Positions 1 through 8,639 of a DNA stretch of 48,442 nt are shown here, piece by piece. The number at the start of each line of letters is the position of its first letter. Position 1 is the first letter of the stretch. The notes below the pieces were generated by a model. It was not told the origin of the DNA. It saw only the letters and a program-made list of their open reading frames with translations, and did not search any database. This DNA comes from JBAXAM01 sp964565935 (GTDB lineage: Bacteria; Pseudomonadota; Gammaproteobacteria; UBA9339): positions 1 to 48,442 of the forward strand of contig CAZMGW010000006.1 in NCBI GenBank assembly GCA_964565935.1, given 5' to 3'. Both the position numbers and the translations under genes were made by a program.

Positions 1-5
1 CAATT

Positions 6-689
6 ATGAAAAATCCATTTAAAAAAGAAGTGGCAAATTACAAAGGTGATGAACCTATTACCCCTTATCAAAGCGCGCAGCAAGAATGGGATAAACGAAT
101 TGGTACATCGCGCGCTCAGGCTAGGAATTGGCGTGTATTTGCATTTTTTTCGTTGTTGGTTGCAGTGCTGCTTTCTGGAGGATTAGTATTTGTTTTAACT
201 AGCCATAAAGATAAAATTTATGTTGCGGAAGTAACAAAAGAAGGGCGGGTAGTTAATGTATCCCCACTATCTGTTCGCTATCAGCCAAACGAAGCGCAAA
301 AAGAATATTTTATTGTTCATTTTATTGAGCTGGTTCGTGGGCTTACGCTTGATCCAGTGGCGGTAAAACAAAACTGGTTAAATGCCTATAATTTTTTAAG
401 CAGTCGAGGGGCGGAGCGGCTTAATGCTTATTTTAAAGAAAATAATCCGGTGGCAGTATTAGGTAAAAAGACTATTACTGTTAAGATCACTGATATTAAT
501 CCGGTAAGTGCTGCTACTATGCATGTAAGCTGGGTAGAAACTACTGTTAATACCAATGGCCAAGAAGAAGGTAAAAAAGATTATAGCGGTGTTTTCACTA
601 TTGCTTTAAAACAACCCACAACGCGTGAAGAGATTTTACGCAATCCATTGGGTATATATATTGTAGATTTTAATATTTCTACAAAGTGA
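6..689 (+). CDS. trbF: TrbF/VirB8-like type IV secretion inner-membrane protein
   Basis: This is a bitopic inner-membrane component of a P-type (RP4 Trb-like) type IV secretion system, the counterpart of VirB8, which nucleates assembly of the channel. The N-terminus has the TrbF signature of TPYQ near residue 19, WDKRIG near 29 and NWR near 41. One membrane segment spans about residues 43-65, followed by a periplasmic NTF2-like domain that ends in the family-typical NPLGIYIVDFN motif. At 227 residues it is of normal length. The ATG is six bases from the window edge, so upstream tra/trb genes (for example trbE or trbJ) may lie outside. It is followed 54 bases later by trbG on the same strand. 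Confidence 0.9.
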   Translation: MKNPFKKEVANYKGDEPITPYQSAQQEWDKRIGTSRAQARNWRVFAFFSLLVAVLLSGGLVFVLTSHKDKIYVAEVTKEGRVVNVSPLSVRYQPNEAQKEYFIVHFIELVRGLTLDPVAVKQNWLNAYNFLSSRGAERLNAYFKENNPVAVLGKKTITVKITDINPVSAATMHVSWVETTVNTNGQEEGKKDYSGVFTIALKQPTTREEILRNPLGIYIVDFNISTK

Positions 690-743
690 ACGGAAGGGTT
701 GATTGTTAATTACTAATAATATTGTATTTTTTCGAGGGATATT

Positions 744-1685
744 ATGAAGTGCAGAACTATTTTTCTAGTTTTAACATGTGCTTTTTTATGTGCATGTCAA
801 AATCTTAAAGCCGACGACAAGAATGCCGGTTCCTACGCTTTGGCGACCAGTGTAGATGACGGTGCCAAACAAGTTAAATACGTTCCTGTGCCCATGCCGG
901 GACAATTTATGTCTAAAAAATCCTCTAAAAAATCGCAACGGTTGGTTGGTGAAGCTGCTATTGATGCGGCAAATAAAAAGGCTATAAAACAACCAAACTC
1001 TGGGGAGTATATTAATTCTATAATGACATTTGATTATATGTCTGGTGCTCTTTATCAGATTTACAGTGCTCCACTTAGCGTTACCGATATACAGTTTCAA
1101 AACAACGAACATATTGTTGCAGTGGGTGCCGGCGATACCTTACGTTGGCAGGTTTCTAAAACTTATAGCGGTGTTGGTGCTAATCGGCAAGAACACTTGT
1201 TAGTTAAGCCTGTAGATGAAGGGTTAGCTAATAGTTTGGTGGTAACTACAGATATGCGCACCTATCATTTAATGTTGCACTCTACTGCAAAAACTTATAT
1301 GGCTTCGGTAACCTGGCGTTATCCTGATGGCGATGGGGGCATCCTAACAAACTTAAATGACGGTCAGTTTGAAGGAGAAAGCGATCCAACCAGCGCTATC
1401 GATGTTAATAACTTGAGGTTTAATTATACTGTAAAATTATTAAAAGGCTCACAACCTGATTGGTATCCCCGTATGGTGTTTAATGATGGCAAGAAGACTT
1501 ATATTAAATTTTCCGGTCAGATGCAGGAGTCGCCAACTTTGCTTGTTGGAACTGGTAAAAATAATCAAATAGTTAATTATCGTGTTCAAGGTAATTATTA
1601 TGTTGTTGATAACGTAATTTACTATGCCCAGTTGTATGGTGGTCCTGCTAATAAAACGGTTGTGCAGATATCGCCGAAGAGATAA
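744..1685 (+). CDS. trbG: TrbG/VirB9-like type IV secretion outer-membrane complex protein with lipobox
   Basis: TrbG/VirB9 family proteins form the ring of the outer-membrane core complex together with VirB10/TrbI. The protein has an N-terminal hydrophobic signal ending in L15-C16-A17-C18, a plausible lipobox, so the mature protein may be a lipoprotein. The central part (about residues 95-200) and the C-terminal beta domain with the VTWRYPD segment fit TrbG. Length is 313 residues. It lies between trbF and trbI with only 14 bases before trbI, consistent with one operon. No separate VirB7/TrbH lipoprotein gene lies between trbG and trbI, which makes the lipobox notable. Confidence 0.88.
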   Translation: MKCRTIFLVLTCAFLCACQNLKADDKNAGSYALATSVDDGAKQVKYVPVPMPGQFMSKKSSKKSQRLVGEAAIDAANKKAIKQPNSGEYINSIMTFDYMSGALYQIYSAPLSVTDIQFQNNEHIVAVGAGDTLRWQVSKTYSGVGANRQEHLLVKPVDEGLANSLVVTTDMRTYHLMLHSTAKTYMASVTWRYPDGDGGILTNLNDGQFEGESDPTSAIDVNNLRFNYTVKLLKGSQPDWYPRMVFNDGKKTYIKFSGQMQESPTLLVGTGKNNQIVNYRVQGNYYVVDNVIYYAQLYGGPANKTVVQISPKR

Positions 1686-1699
1686 CTTTTAAGTGTATT

Positions 1700-2986
1700 A
1701 TGCAAGATCAAGATAAAGCAAAATTGAAATTACGCGTCAAACCGATACAGCCAGTGCAGGTTAATAGGCCTGTAGTGCTGACAATAGTTGGGGTAACAGT
1801 TTTTGTGATTCTATTTGCTGTAATTAATGCGTTTAATGTTAAGAAGACTGTTAAATCTACAGGGGGCGAGATTAAAGCAGCTACGGATCGCCCAATGGCT
1901 ATAAGCACCGACTTAAGTGATTTGCCCAGCAGTTATAGTGATATTAATGCTATCCAAAGGTATTCATCTGGCGGAGCGCAGACTGCTGAGGTAATGAAAT
2001 TACAGCAACAGCTTAATGAGTTGCAGAATGCGTATGAGCTTTTAGATCAGCATTTGCGGACTATGAATCAACATGCTCCAGAGCACGCAGCTCGTAATCC
2101 ACAGGACGAGCAGGCCAAAACTAGTAGTTTGGTTTTTTCTGGCTTGGGGGCTGGGGTTGATAATTTGGTTGGGTCGGGTGCTGGCTCTAGTTCTAGTTCT
2201 GGTTCTGATAGGTATGCACGTACCCCTTTTGGGCAATTAGCTAGCGATAAATCAACTGATTTAGTAGCAACACAACAACAAGCCGACCTTTTTCAAAAAC
2301 AGGCGGAGAATGTCCAAAAAGTAGCAGTAATGAAGGCAGCAGTAGATAAGGATAAGCCTGATGAAATTTATGATTTACATAGTATGGTTAAACCGATTTC
2401 GAAATATCAGATCCAGGCGGGTACTATAATTTCAGCTACATTAATTACTGGTATTGATACGGCTATAGCAGGAACAATTGTTGCTCAGGTGCGACAAGAT
2501 CTTTACGACACGGTTACGGGAAAACATTTGCTTATCCCTAAAGGTTCTAAGTTGTTGGGCGAGTATGATTCGAAGAATGTATCCTATGGCCAACGTCGTA
2601 TAGCGATGTGGTATACCCGCATCATTTGTCCTAACGGTACTTCAATATTGTTAGGTAAGCCAGCTGGTGCGGATATGCTGGGCCAAGCCGGTGTAGAGGG
2701 CAGCGTTGATAACCATTGGGCTAGGATCATAGGTGCTGCAACGATTTCGACCCTTTTAAGCGTTGGTGTTTCCGTATGGGCTAATCAGGGCGTCAACAAT
2801 GCCAATAATCAAACAACCGTGAAACAAAATGCAGGCGCAGGAGCGGCACAGGGAATTAGTGACGTTGGAAATCAATTAACTAGTAAAGCAATGGGTATAG
2901 CGCCTACTATAACCCTACCTCCAGGCCATCAGTTTACTGTCACTGTAAAGAAAGATATGGTGCTGACGCCGTATAAACGAAGTTAA
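1700..2986 (+). CDS. trbI: TrbI/VirB10-like type IV secretion protein
   Basis: VirB10/TrbI proteins span the envelope and couple inner-membrane energy to the outer-membrane ring. The sequence shows a short basic cytoplasmic N-terminus, one transmembrane helix at about residues 24-44, then a Gln-rich probable coiled coil (about 95-120) and a Ser/Gly-rich linker near 150-170. The C-terminal half is the conserved TrbI beta-barrel domain, with segments such as IQAGTIISATLITGIDT and LLIPKGSKLLGEYDS. Length is 428 residues. It is 14 bases downstream of trbG and 9 bases upstream of the trbL gene. Confidence 0.9.
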   Translation: MQDQDKAKLKLRVKPIQPVQVNRPVVLTIVGVTVFVILFAVINAFNVKKTVKSTGGEIKAATDRPMAISTDLSDLPSSYSDINAIQRYSSGGAQTAEVMKLQQQLNELQNAYELLDQHLRTMNQHAPEHAARNPQDEQAKTSSLVFSGLGAGVDNLVGSGAGSSSSSGSDRYARTPFGQLASDKSTDLVATQQQADLFQKQAENVQKVAVMKAAVDKDKPDEIYDLHSMVKPISKYQIQAGTIISATLITGIDTAIAGTIVAQVRQDLYDTVTGKHLLIPKGSKLLGEYDSKNVSYGQRRIAMWYTRIICPNGTSILLGKPAGADMLGQAGVEGSVDNHWARIIGAATISTLLSVGVSVWANQGVNNANNQTTVKQNAGAGAAQGISDVGNQLTSKAMGIAPTITLPPGHQFTVTVKKDMVLTPYKRS

Positions 2987-2995
2987 TGCAATTCT

Positions 2996-4411
2996 ATGAA
3001 ATTATCTTTTCTAAAGCCATTTTGTTATTTGTTGATCATCAGTGTTTTTTTGTCAGCAAATGTTTATGCGGCACCTTCTCCAGAACCGGGCGGATCACCT
3101 GGGGTAGGAGGACAGCCACCAGCTCCAAAGCGGGATATCCCCGAACCAAATAAAGATCAAGCTCAAGATAATAAGGCATCTAAGGGTTTGTTTGAAAACG
3201 CCACCTACGAAAATTTCGAAGAACAAAAAGAATTTGAAGTATTTGAGGAAAGCCTTTTAGGGTCGTCATCCGTTAAATCTGAGGCCACAGAAAATCTTGA
3301 TTCGGGTGCGATTACTAAAATCCAATCTACCTTTTTAGGAAATCTCAATATAGCGTTTTCTACGGTAGCAAAATACGCGCTTAACTTATTGTATTTATTC
3401 GCAGTTTTAGAGGTGGTGATTTTTGGCCTTATTTGGGCGCTGCAACGTGATGTTGGTTGGGAAAAATTATTTTTTAAAATCATAAAAATAGGTTTGATCT
3501 TCTTTATTATTCAAAACTATACCTGGTTACTTGATACAATCATGCAAAGTTTTGCCCAGCTTGCAGGGGTAGTTATTAACAACACCGCAGTAGCAAAATA
3601 TATTTTTAATCCTGCTAAAATCTGGGCTTATGGCTATGATTCTGGCATAAATTTGCTGCAACTTGCGACTACTACCAACAGCTTTGGTTTGGCGATGGTT
3701 CAGATTTCTTTGGGTATGGGGATTTTGCTGGTTTTTGGGTTGCTTGGAATTCAAATGGTATTACAGATAGTTGGTTTTTATATGGTGTCTTTGGGGGCCT
3801 TAATTTTCTTACCATTTGGTGCTTTTATTTTAGGTCGAGGTATGTTTGATAAAGCCGTGCAGGCGGTGTTCCAGGCTGGCATCCGTTTAATGGTTTTAAT
3901 TATAATTATTGGTGTGGCGGTGGTCGTGTGGGATGGTTTTCAATTAATGGATTTAGCACAGACTACTAAATTCAATATCAATCAACCTCTAGGATTATTT
4001 TTTACGGCATTATTATTTTTGTGTTTAGCTCTTTATTTACCTAAAGTTTTGAGCCAAGTTGTTGGTAGTTTTGGTGGTGATTTTCTTGATGGGGGCCAGG
4101 CAGCGCCAGTTGTGGTGCGCGAGTCTGGAGGTGCTACTATCGTGGCAACAGGAGACACAAGCGACATGCGGGCTGCAACCGCAATTGAGGGTCCGGGTAG
4201 CTCAACGGTTGGTGGATATGCTGGTGGTGGAGATGTGGGCACTGCTGCCGCTCAGCCGGTTTCAGTAAATGTCGCTTCAGCGGGCGGTAGTGTCGAAGCT
4301 AAAATGGCTAAAGGAGCGATGGCTCAAGCTAGTTATTTATCGAAGAGTATTTCCGAAACCACGGTAAAAAAGATCAAGGAAGCGGTGTTGCAGGCAGTGA
4401 AGGAGAAATAA
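2996..4411 (+). CDS. trbL: TrbL/VirB6-like polytopic type IV secretion protein
   Basis: TrbL/VirB6 proteins are polytopic inner-membrane channel components. The predicted protein has a cleavable signal (residues about 1-26), a Pro/Gly-rich and charged stretch to about residue 95, then about six hydrophobic segments between residues 125 and 360, including a long Gly/Leu/Phe-rich block typical of TrbL. The C-terminus is a Gly/Ala-rich low-complexity tail, followed by a Lys-rich amphipathic end. It directly follows trbI, which supports the assignment, because VirB6-type proteins are weakly conserved in sequence. Length is 471 residues. Confidence 0.82.
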   Translation: MKLSFLKPFCYLLIISVFLSANVYAAPSPEPGGSPGVGGQPPAPKRDIPEPNKDQAQDNKASKGLFENATYENFEEQKEFEVFEESLLGSSSVKSEATENLDSGAITKIQSTFLGNLNIAFSTVAKYALNLLYLFAVLEVVIFGLIWALQRDVGWEKLFFKIIKIGLIFFIIQNYTWLLDTIMQSFAQLAGVVINNTAVAKYIFNPAKIWAYGYDSGINLLQLATTTNSFGLAMVQISLGMGILLVFGLLGIQMVLQIVGFYMVSLGALIFLPFGAFILGRGMFDKAVQAVFQAGIRLMVLIIIIGVAVVVWDGFQLMDLAQTTKFNINQPLGLFFTALLFLCLALYLPKVLSQVVGSFGGDFLDGGQAAPVVVRESGGATIVATGDTSDMRAATAIEGPGSSTVGGYAGGGDVGTAAAQPVSVNVASAGGSVEAKMAKGAMAQASYLSKSISETTVKKIKEAVLQAVKEK

Positions 4412-4537
4412 GGATTTCTTTGTCTTATTCTATTGCATGGCAACGATAATTTAGCCTTGTAATTCTGATTTGGTTTGATATGAGGTTTTTTCTGGTAGGC
4501 GCAGGCTGCGTGTTCTTGACTGCTTTGGATAATCGTA

Positions 4538-5083
4538 ATGACAGCGTCATACTTTCAAAAATTCAAAAAATTCCGCCCTTTATTTTTTAGTCTAATGGCG
4601 ATAAGTTTTATCGCCATTACGGTTGGTGCGATAAAAAAAGCTGGTTATCACATAACTTATTCTGCTACACCCAGCATGCCCCAGGGTTTTTATTTGGTAG
4701 TACCAACAAAAAAGATTGAGCGCTATGATGTTGTAGAATTTATTCCCCCCAAGCCGGTGCTTAATTTTCTTAAAGAGCGCAAATGGGTTCCCCAGAGTGG
4801 CTTAATCATAAAGTACGTTTTTGCAGTTCCTGGTGATGACGTTTGTGTTCGTGATGAGGCAGTTTGGGTTAATGGCAAAAGAGTGGGTGATGTTTACCGT
4901 TTCTATGCCCCTGAAAAAATACTGCCACGAACCAAAATTTGCGGTAAACTTAATGCGGATCAGTACTTACTTTTAAGCACCAAAAGAAGACGTTCGTTTG
5001 ATGGGAGATACTTTGGTGCGATTTCTTCAAGCGATATTTTAGGGCGCGCCGTGCCTGTTTTTATTACAGATGTTGGTTTATAA
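4538..5083 (+). CDS. traF: TraF-like S26 conjugative signal peptidase
   Basis: This is a member of the S26 signal peptidase family, closest in style to the RP4 TraF protease that matures and cyclises the conjugative pilin. There is one N-terminal membrane segment (about residues 13-32), the catalytic Ser46 in the TPSMPQG box, and Lys92 in the second box followed by VPGD. These are the Ser-Lys dyad boxes. At 181 residues it is short, as TraF proteins are. It stands 126 bases after trbL and 128 bases before trbB. No pilin (TrbC-like) gene is visible in the window, so the substrate is presumably encoded elsewhere. Confidence 0.85.
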   Translation: MTASYFQKFKKFRPLFFSLMAISFIAITVGAIKKAGYHITYSATPSMPQGFYLVVPTKKIERYDVVEFIPPKPVLNFLKERKWVPQSGLIIKYVFAVPGDDVCVRDEAVWVNGKRVGDVYRFYAPEKILPRTKICGKLNADQYLLLSTKRRRSFDGRYFGAISSSDILGRAVPVFITDVGL

Positions 5084-5211
5084 ATATTCATGTTCTCGGG
5101 GTGCGTTGGTTGTAGAGCTCATAGCTAGGGATAGCTGAATTTAGGTGCGAAGACAAGTACAGGCCTCGTTTTGCGAAAATAGCTCATAGATTCAATTGAT
5201 ACAGGGTATAT

Positions 5212-6120
5212 ATGCACGAAACTAAAACCACAAAGCGCCACCTTGACATGCTCAGCACCTCTTTGGGTGAAGACATAGTGGCGCTTTTAAATGACGACGA
5301 TATTATTGAAGTAATGCTCAATCCTGATGGCAAATTGTGGGCTGAGTCATACACAAAAGGCAAATATTTTACCGATATTATTTTTAATGCCAAACAGGCT
5401 GCAAATATAATTAAATTAACCGCCGCCTATCATCAAGAAATTGCAGACTACGAACATCCCGAGGTTGCTTGTGAGTTGCCTGAAACGCGATCCAGATTTC
5501 AAGCTTGGTTACCCCCGGTAGTAGCGGCTCCAGCTTTTGCTATTCGTAAGCGAGCCGTACGTATTTTCACATTGGATAATTATGTTGCTGCTGGAAGTTT
5601 AACCGAAGAACAAGCCGATTATTTGCGTGCGGCAATTAAAGAGCGCAAAAATATTTTGGTTGCTGGCGGCACAGCTTCGGGTAAAACCACTTTTGCTAAT
5701 GCTCTCTTGCATGAGCTAAAAGATTCCAAGGATCGGGTTATAGTGCTCGAAGATTTGCCGGAGTTACAAGTTGCAGTTGCTGATTGTGTAAAACTTATGT
5801 CAACAAGCACCATCTCTATGCGTGACTTGGTTAAAGGGGTTTTGCGTATGAGGCCTGACCGTATTATCGTCGGTGAGGTGCGCGATAGTTCGGCCCTTGA
5901 GTTATTGAAGGCTTGGAATACAGGCCATCCGGGTGGAATTTGTACTATTCACGCCAATAGTCCTGAGGCAACTATTTCGCGTCTTGAGGATCTGGTGCAT
6001 GAAATTGTAAGTGTTGTTCCTGCTCATCTTATAAGAGAGGCTATTGATCTTGTCGTATTTATGCGCCGTGATCATGAAGGCGGGTATAAGGTTGTTAGTA
6101 TTTCCGAACCAGCTGTATAA
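5212..6120 (+). CDS. trbB: TrbB/VirB11-like secretion ATPase
   Basis: This is a hexameric traffic ATPase of the VirB11/TrbB family that powers pilus biogenesis and transfer. The N-terminal domain carries the TrbB-typical EVMLNPDGKLW segment, and the ELPET and PPVVAAPAFAIRKRA motifs lie before the nucleotide-binding domain. Walker A is GGTASGKTT at residues 152-160, an Asp-box EDLPELQ follows at about 180, Walker B is RPDRIIVGEVRD at about 214-225, and the His box GHPGGICTIHANS is at about 238-250. Length (302 residues) and all catalytic motifs are intact. It is the last recognisable gene of the secretion cluster; VirB4 and VirD4 homologues are not in this window. Confidence 0.93.
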   Translation: MHETKTTKRHLDMLSTSLGEDIVALLNDDDIIEVMLNPDGKLWAESYTKGKYFTDIIFNAKQAANIIKLTAAYHQEIADYEHPEVACELPETRSRFQAWLPPVVAAPAFAIRKRAVRIFTLDNYVAAGSLTEEQADYLRAAIKERKNILVAGGTASGKTTFANALLHELKDSKDRVIVLEDLPELQVAVADCVKLMSTSTISMRDLVKGVLRMRPDRIIVGEVRDSSALELLKAWNTGHPGGICTIHANSPEATISRLEDLVHEIVSVVPAHLIREAIDLVVFMRRDHEGGYKVVSISEPAV

Positions 6121-6247
6121 TTTTGTCTTAAAATTCAATCGGTTACTATAAAAATAAATAACATTTTGATTGCTTAAGCTTTCCTTAATCTATTTATTAA
6201 AATTACCTGCTATAGTTGTTTGTAATGTTAACTATTGGAGCAAGTGT

Positions 6248-7189
6248 ATGAAATTTTTATCGACTGCGGAACAACAAGCAACAATTACAGCTTTTTTACC
6301 ACCAAAGATGAGTATTTTGAAAAAGTATCTATGTTGTTTTACGGCAGCGAGCGCCATATTTCTTAATGCAACTGCTAGTTTTGCGTATACAAGTGAGCAG
6401 ATTGAAGAGATATTACATCTTAACCCACAATCAACTGAGCTTACTTTGGGGTTTGACATAAAAGGTCCTGAGGGAAAGCAAAGAGTCACCACTCAAAATA
6501 TAATAGAATTATTGGATAGACACCAAGGCTTACAAACTTTGAATTTATCAAGTAATCCATGGACTACGGATGAAATTGGTCCTTTTCTTGGCAGGTTGAC
6601 TCAGCTGCGTACTTTGAATCTATCTTATACAAAGGTTACAAGTGCTATTGGTCCACATCTTGCTAATTTAAGATTACTGCAAGGTTTGAATTTGAATGGC
6701 AATCGAGGAATCAACGATGATATTGGCCCACATCTTGCAGGTTTAAATGAGTTGCTAACATTGGATTTGACTGGCACAAGAGTTACAGATGCAATTGGAC
6801 AATGTTTTGTTAATTGGAAGCAGTTACAAAAATTGATCTTGGCAGAGACTGCAGTTACTGATGGTATTTTAGAATATATTGATGTGTTAGAACAGCTGCG
6901 TCATTTGGATTTGCAGGATACCACAGTTACTGATGCAATTGGACCACACCTTGTCCATTTTCAACAAATGCAATATTTGAGTTTCGATGGACTGAAAGGC
7001 ATCACGGATGTAATTGGGCCATATATTGCTCAGTTGCGACAGTTACATCGCTTGTATTTATGGAATACCCAAGTCTCAGATCAGCTTGTCAATTATTTAG
7101 CTGGATTATATCTGGTTGACATATTAGTAAAGGATACTCGATTTACGGAAGAAGGTAAGGCGCAATTGGGTAATTTATTACTGGGCTAG
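6248..7189 (+). CDS. exported leucine-rich-repeat protein
   Basis: This protein consists mostly of leucine-rich repeats. At least eight consecutive repeats of 24-26 residues follow the pattern LxxLxLxxTxVTDAIGPHLxxL, starting at about residue 95 and running almost to the end. The start at 6248 follows GGAG at 6237-6240. A second in-frame ATG at 6308 begins a better-shaped Sec signal ending in ATASFA, so the true start may be there. No enzymatic domain is visible; repeats of this type mediate protein-protein binding. It follows the type IV secretion genes after 127 bases and ends at a strong hairpin terminator. A host-interaction role is plausible, but the Sec-like signal makes a classical type IV substrate less likely. 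Confidence 0.78.
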   Translation: MKFLSTAEQQATITAFLPPKMSILKKYLCCFTAASAIFLNATASFAYTSEQIEEILHLNPQSTELTLGFDIKGPEGKQRVTTQNIIELLDRHQGLQTLNLSSNPWTTDEIGPFLGRLTQLRTLNLSYTKVTSAIGPHLANLRLLQGLNLNGNRGINDDIGPHLAGLNELLTLDLTGTRVTDAIGQCFVNWKQLQKLILAETAVTDGILEYIDVLEQLRHLDLQDTTVTDAIGPHLVHFQQMQYLSFDGLKGITDVIGPYIAQLRQLHRLYLWNTQVSDQLVNYLAGLYLVDILVKDTRFTEEGKAQLGNLLLG

Positions 7190-7234
7190 TGGTAAATCAG
7201 TATAAAAGTGTAAAATTTATTTTTTCTTTTCAAT

Positions 7235-7275
7235 AAAAAAACCACCAAGCGATAAAAATCCTTGGTGGTTTTTTG
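7235..7275. terminator. bidirectional rho-independent terminator
   Basis: A near-perfect inverted repeat (ACCACCAAG on the left arm at about 7241-7249, CTTGGTGGT on the right arm from 7261) is flanked by an A-run on the left and a T-run on the right. The flanking runs make it a working terminator on both strands. It lies between the convergent LRR gene (+) and the prepilin operon (-). Confidence 0.9.
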
Positions 7276-7295
7276 TTTTGAATGCTCAGATAACC

Positions 7296-7781
7296 CTACT
7301 TTAAATTCGGCGGATAGACTGTAGTAGCGGGTTTATTTGAGCCAGTGTTTACAGTAACATAGCGAATGGCCGATGGAGTAGCCCCGCTTATGCTGGTGCC
7401 ATTATTAGCGTAATACTCAAAACTCAGGTCCGGTAGATTATCCGCAAGGATTTGCGGTTCGCTGTTTTCCGTGCGCGTTAGTATAGAGCCGCTTTTGCTA
7501 TAAGCAATAGAGTTCCCTGCTGTATCATTAAAGGTGATGGTAGCGCTGCTTGCCGATGTAATATCTGAAGTTGAGCGAATAGCGTGTAAATCGCGTATCA
7601 TGCTTTCAATGGCAATGGAAGTTTGCCGGTTTTCGTTTAGGATATCTCTTGTTGCAATAAAAGATCTAAATCCTTGAGCCATTAAATTGCTTGATCCGGC
7701 AAGTATAATACCTACAATTATAATGACGAGCACCAGCTCAATTAACGTAAATCCTCCTTGTGTTTTTGTTGGTTTTTTCAA
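7296..7781 (-). CDS. MshO-like prepilin-type protein
   Basis: This is a type IV pilin-like protein with a short basic leader, GG at the prepilin peptidase site followed by FTLIELV, and a hydrophobic helix (about residues 10-32). The Glu at position 5 of the mature N-terminus is present. The C-terminal part is Ser/Thr/Ala-rich and beta-like, as in minor pilins. It is the last gene of a three-prepilin operon whose order resembles mshC-mshD-mshO of the MSHA pilus locus. Length is 161 residues, shorter than typical MshO. The exact family member is an inference from order and leader type. Confidence 0.72.
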   Translation of the reverse strand: MKKPTKTQGGFTLIELVLVIIIVGIILAGSSNLMAQGFRSFIATRDILNENRQTSIAIESMIRDLHAIRSTSDITSASSATITFNDTAGNSIAYSKSGSILTRTENSEPQILADNLPDLSFEYYANNGTSISGATPSAIRYVTVNTGSNKPATTVYPPNLK

Positions 7782-7790
7782 TTAGCACCT

Positions 7791-8174
7791 TTAATAGTTG
7801 GCAATTATCGTGGACAAATTTGCGCCACCAAGATCACCGCTAACTGTTGCAGTAATTGTTTTATAATTACCAGTGTCACCATAGTAGCTTTCAGCACAGC
7901 TTACATTTGTAGTTATGGTATAACCGCTGGGGACAGTACAAAAATTTGGTACGGTAGTGTTGCAGCTGATATTATTAAATCCTACTAAGGAGCGTTGCCC
8001 CAAAAACCACTCGAGACATTTTACTGCATATCCTGTCGCAGATGTTTGATAATTTGTGCGACCCGTTCCTCGGAGTACGGTATTAAATGACGTCAAAATG
8101 CTAGCGGCAAGTATCCCCATTATCACAATAAATATTACTAGCTCCATTAAAGTAAAGCCTTGATTTTTATTCAT
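7791..8174 (-). CDS. MshD-like prepilin-type protein
   Basis: This small 127-residue prepilin-like protein begins MNKNQGFTLMELVIF, giving a class III leader with Gly before the mature Phe and the conserved Glu5. The hydrophobic alpha1 helix is followed by a short globular region with four Cys residues that could form disulfides in the periplasm. Its start overlaps the stop of the upstream prepilin gene by four bases, and the downstream prepilin starts after nine bases, so the three are translationally coupled. It most resembles MshD by position; the sequence alone only supports minor pilin. Confidence 0.72.
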   Translation of the reverse strand: MNKNQGFTLMELVIFIVIMGILAASILTSFNTVLRGTGRTNYQTSATGYAVKCLEWFLGQRSLVGFNNISCNTTVPNFCTVPSGYTITTNVSCAESYYGDTGNYKTITATVSGDLGGANLSTIIANY

Positions 8175-8614
8175 GATGTTGTTACCCGGCCAGTTTTAGG
8201 GGTTATAGATACGACGCTGGTTTGTTCGCTAGAAATTACCGATATAGTTGCGGTGCTGGCGAGAGGAGTGGAGTCGTCTGAATAAGGAACCCCTTTGCTG
8301 TTAAAAATGATTGTGTAGCCGGACGGTGACAGTATGATTCCGGAACCTAAGTTAATGTTATAGTCTGTGTTTCCAGAGCCATCTCGAACTGCATAGCTGG
8401 ATGAAGAGGTGATTACTAATCTATAGTGTTGATTTCTTGCCATCGAAAGATTCTGGGTATAGCGAATGTCATTGGCTAATTGAGTCGCTTGGGCGACGAC
8501 ATTGACAGAAGTCCCCGGCAATTTAATTGAGGTAATTACAGCAACCACACCTAAAATTACGATGATAATAACCAGCTCTAGGATGGTAAATCCGAAGTTT
8601 TTTTGTATTTCCAT
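8171..8614 (-). CDS. MshC/FimT/GspH-like prepilin-type protein
   Basis: This minor pseudopilin of GspH/FimT type has an N-terminus with FGFTILELVIIIVILGV, which is the prepilin peptidase cleavage motif and hydrophobic helix. The following segment, with ATQLANDIRYTQNLSMARNQ, is characteristic of the GspH/FimT fold and of MshC. Length is 147 residues. It is the first gene of the three-prepilin operon on the minus strand, downstream of the ferritin-like gene. No assembly ATPase, platform protein or prepilin peptidase is encoded nearby, so these proteins must use machinery from another locus. Confidence 0.78.
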   Translation of the reverse strand: MEIQKNFGFTILELVIIIVILGVVAVITSIKLPGTSVNVVAQATQLANDIRYTQNLSMARNQHYRLVITSSSSYAVRDGSGNTDYNINLGSGIILSPSGYTIIFNSKGVPYSDDSTPLASTATISVISSEQTSVVSITPKTGRVTTS

Positions 8615-8639
8615 ATTACCAAGTTGGCGCTATGGCTTG

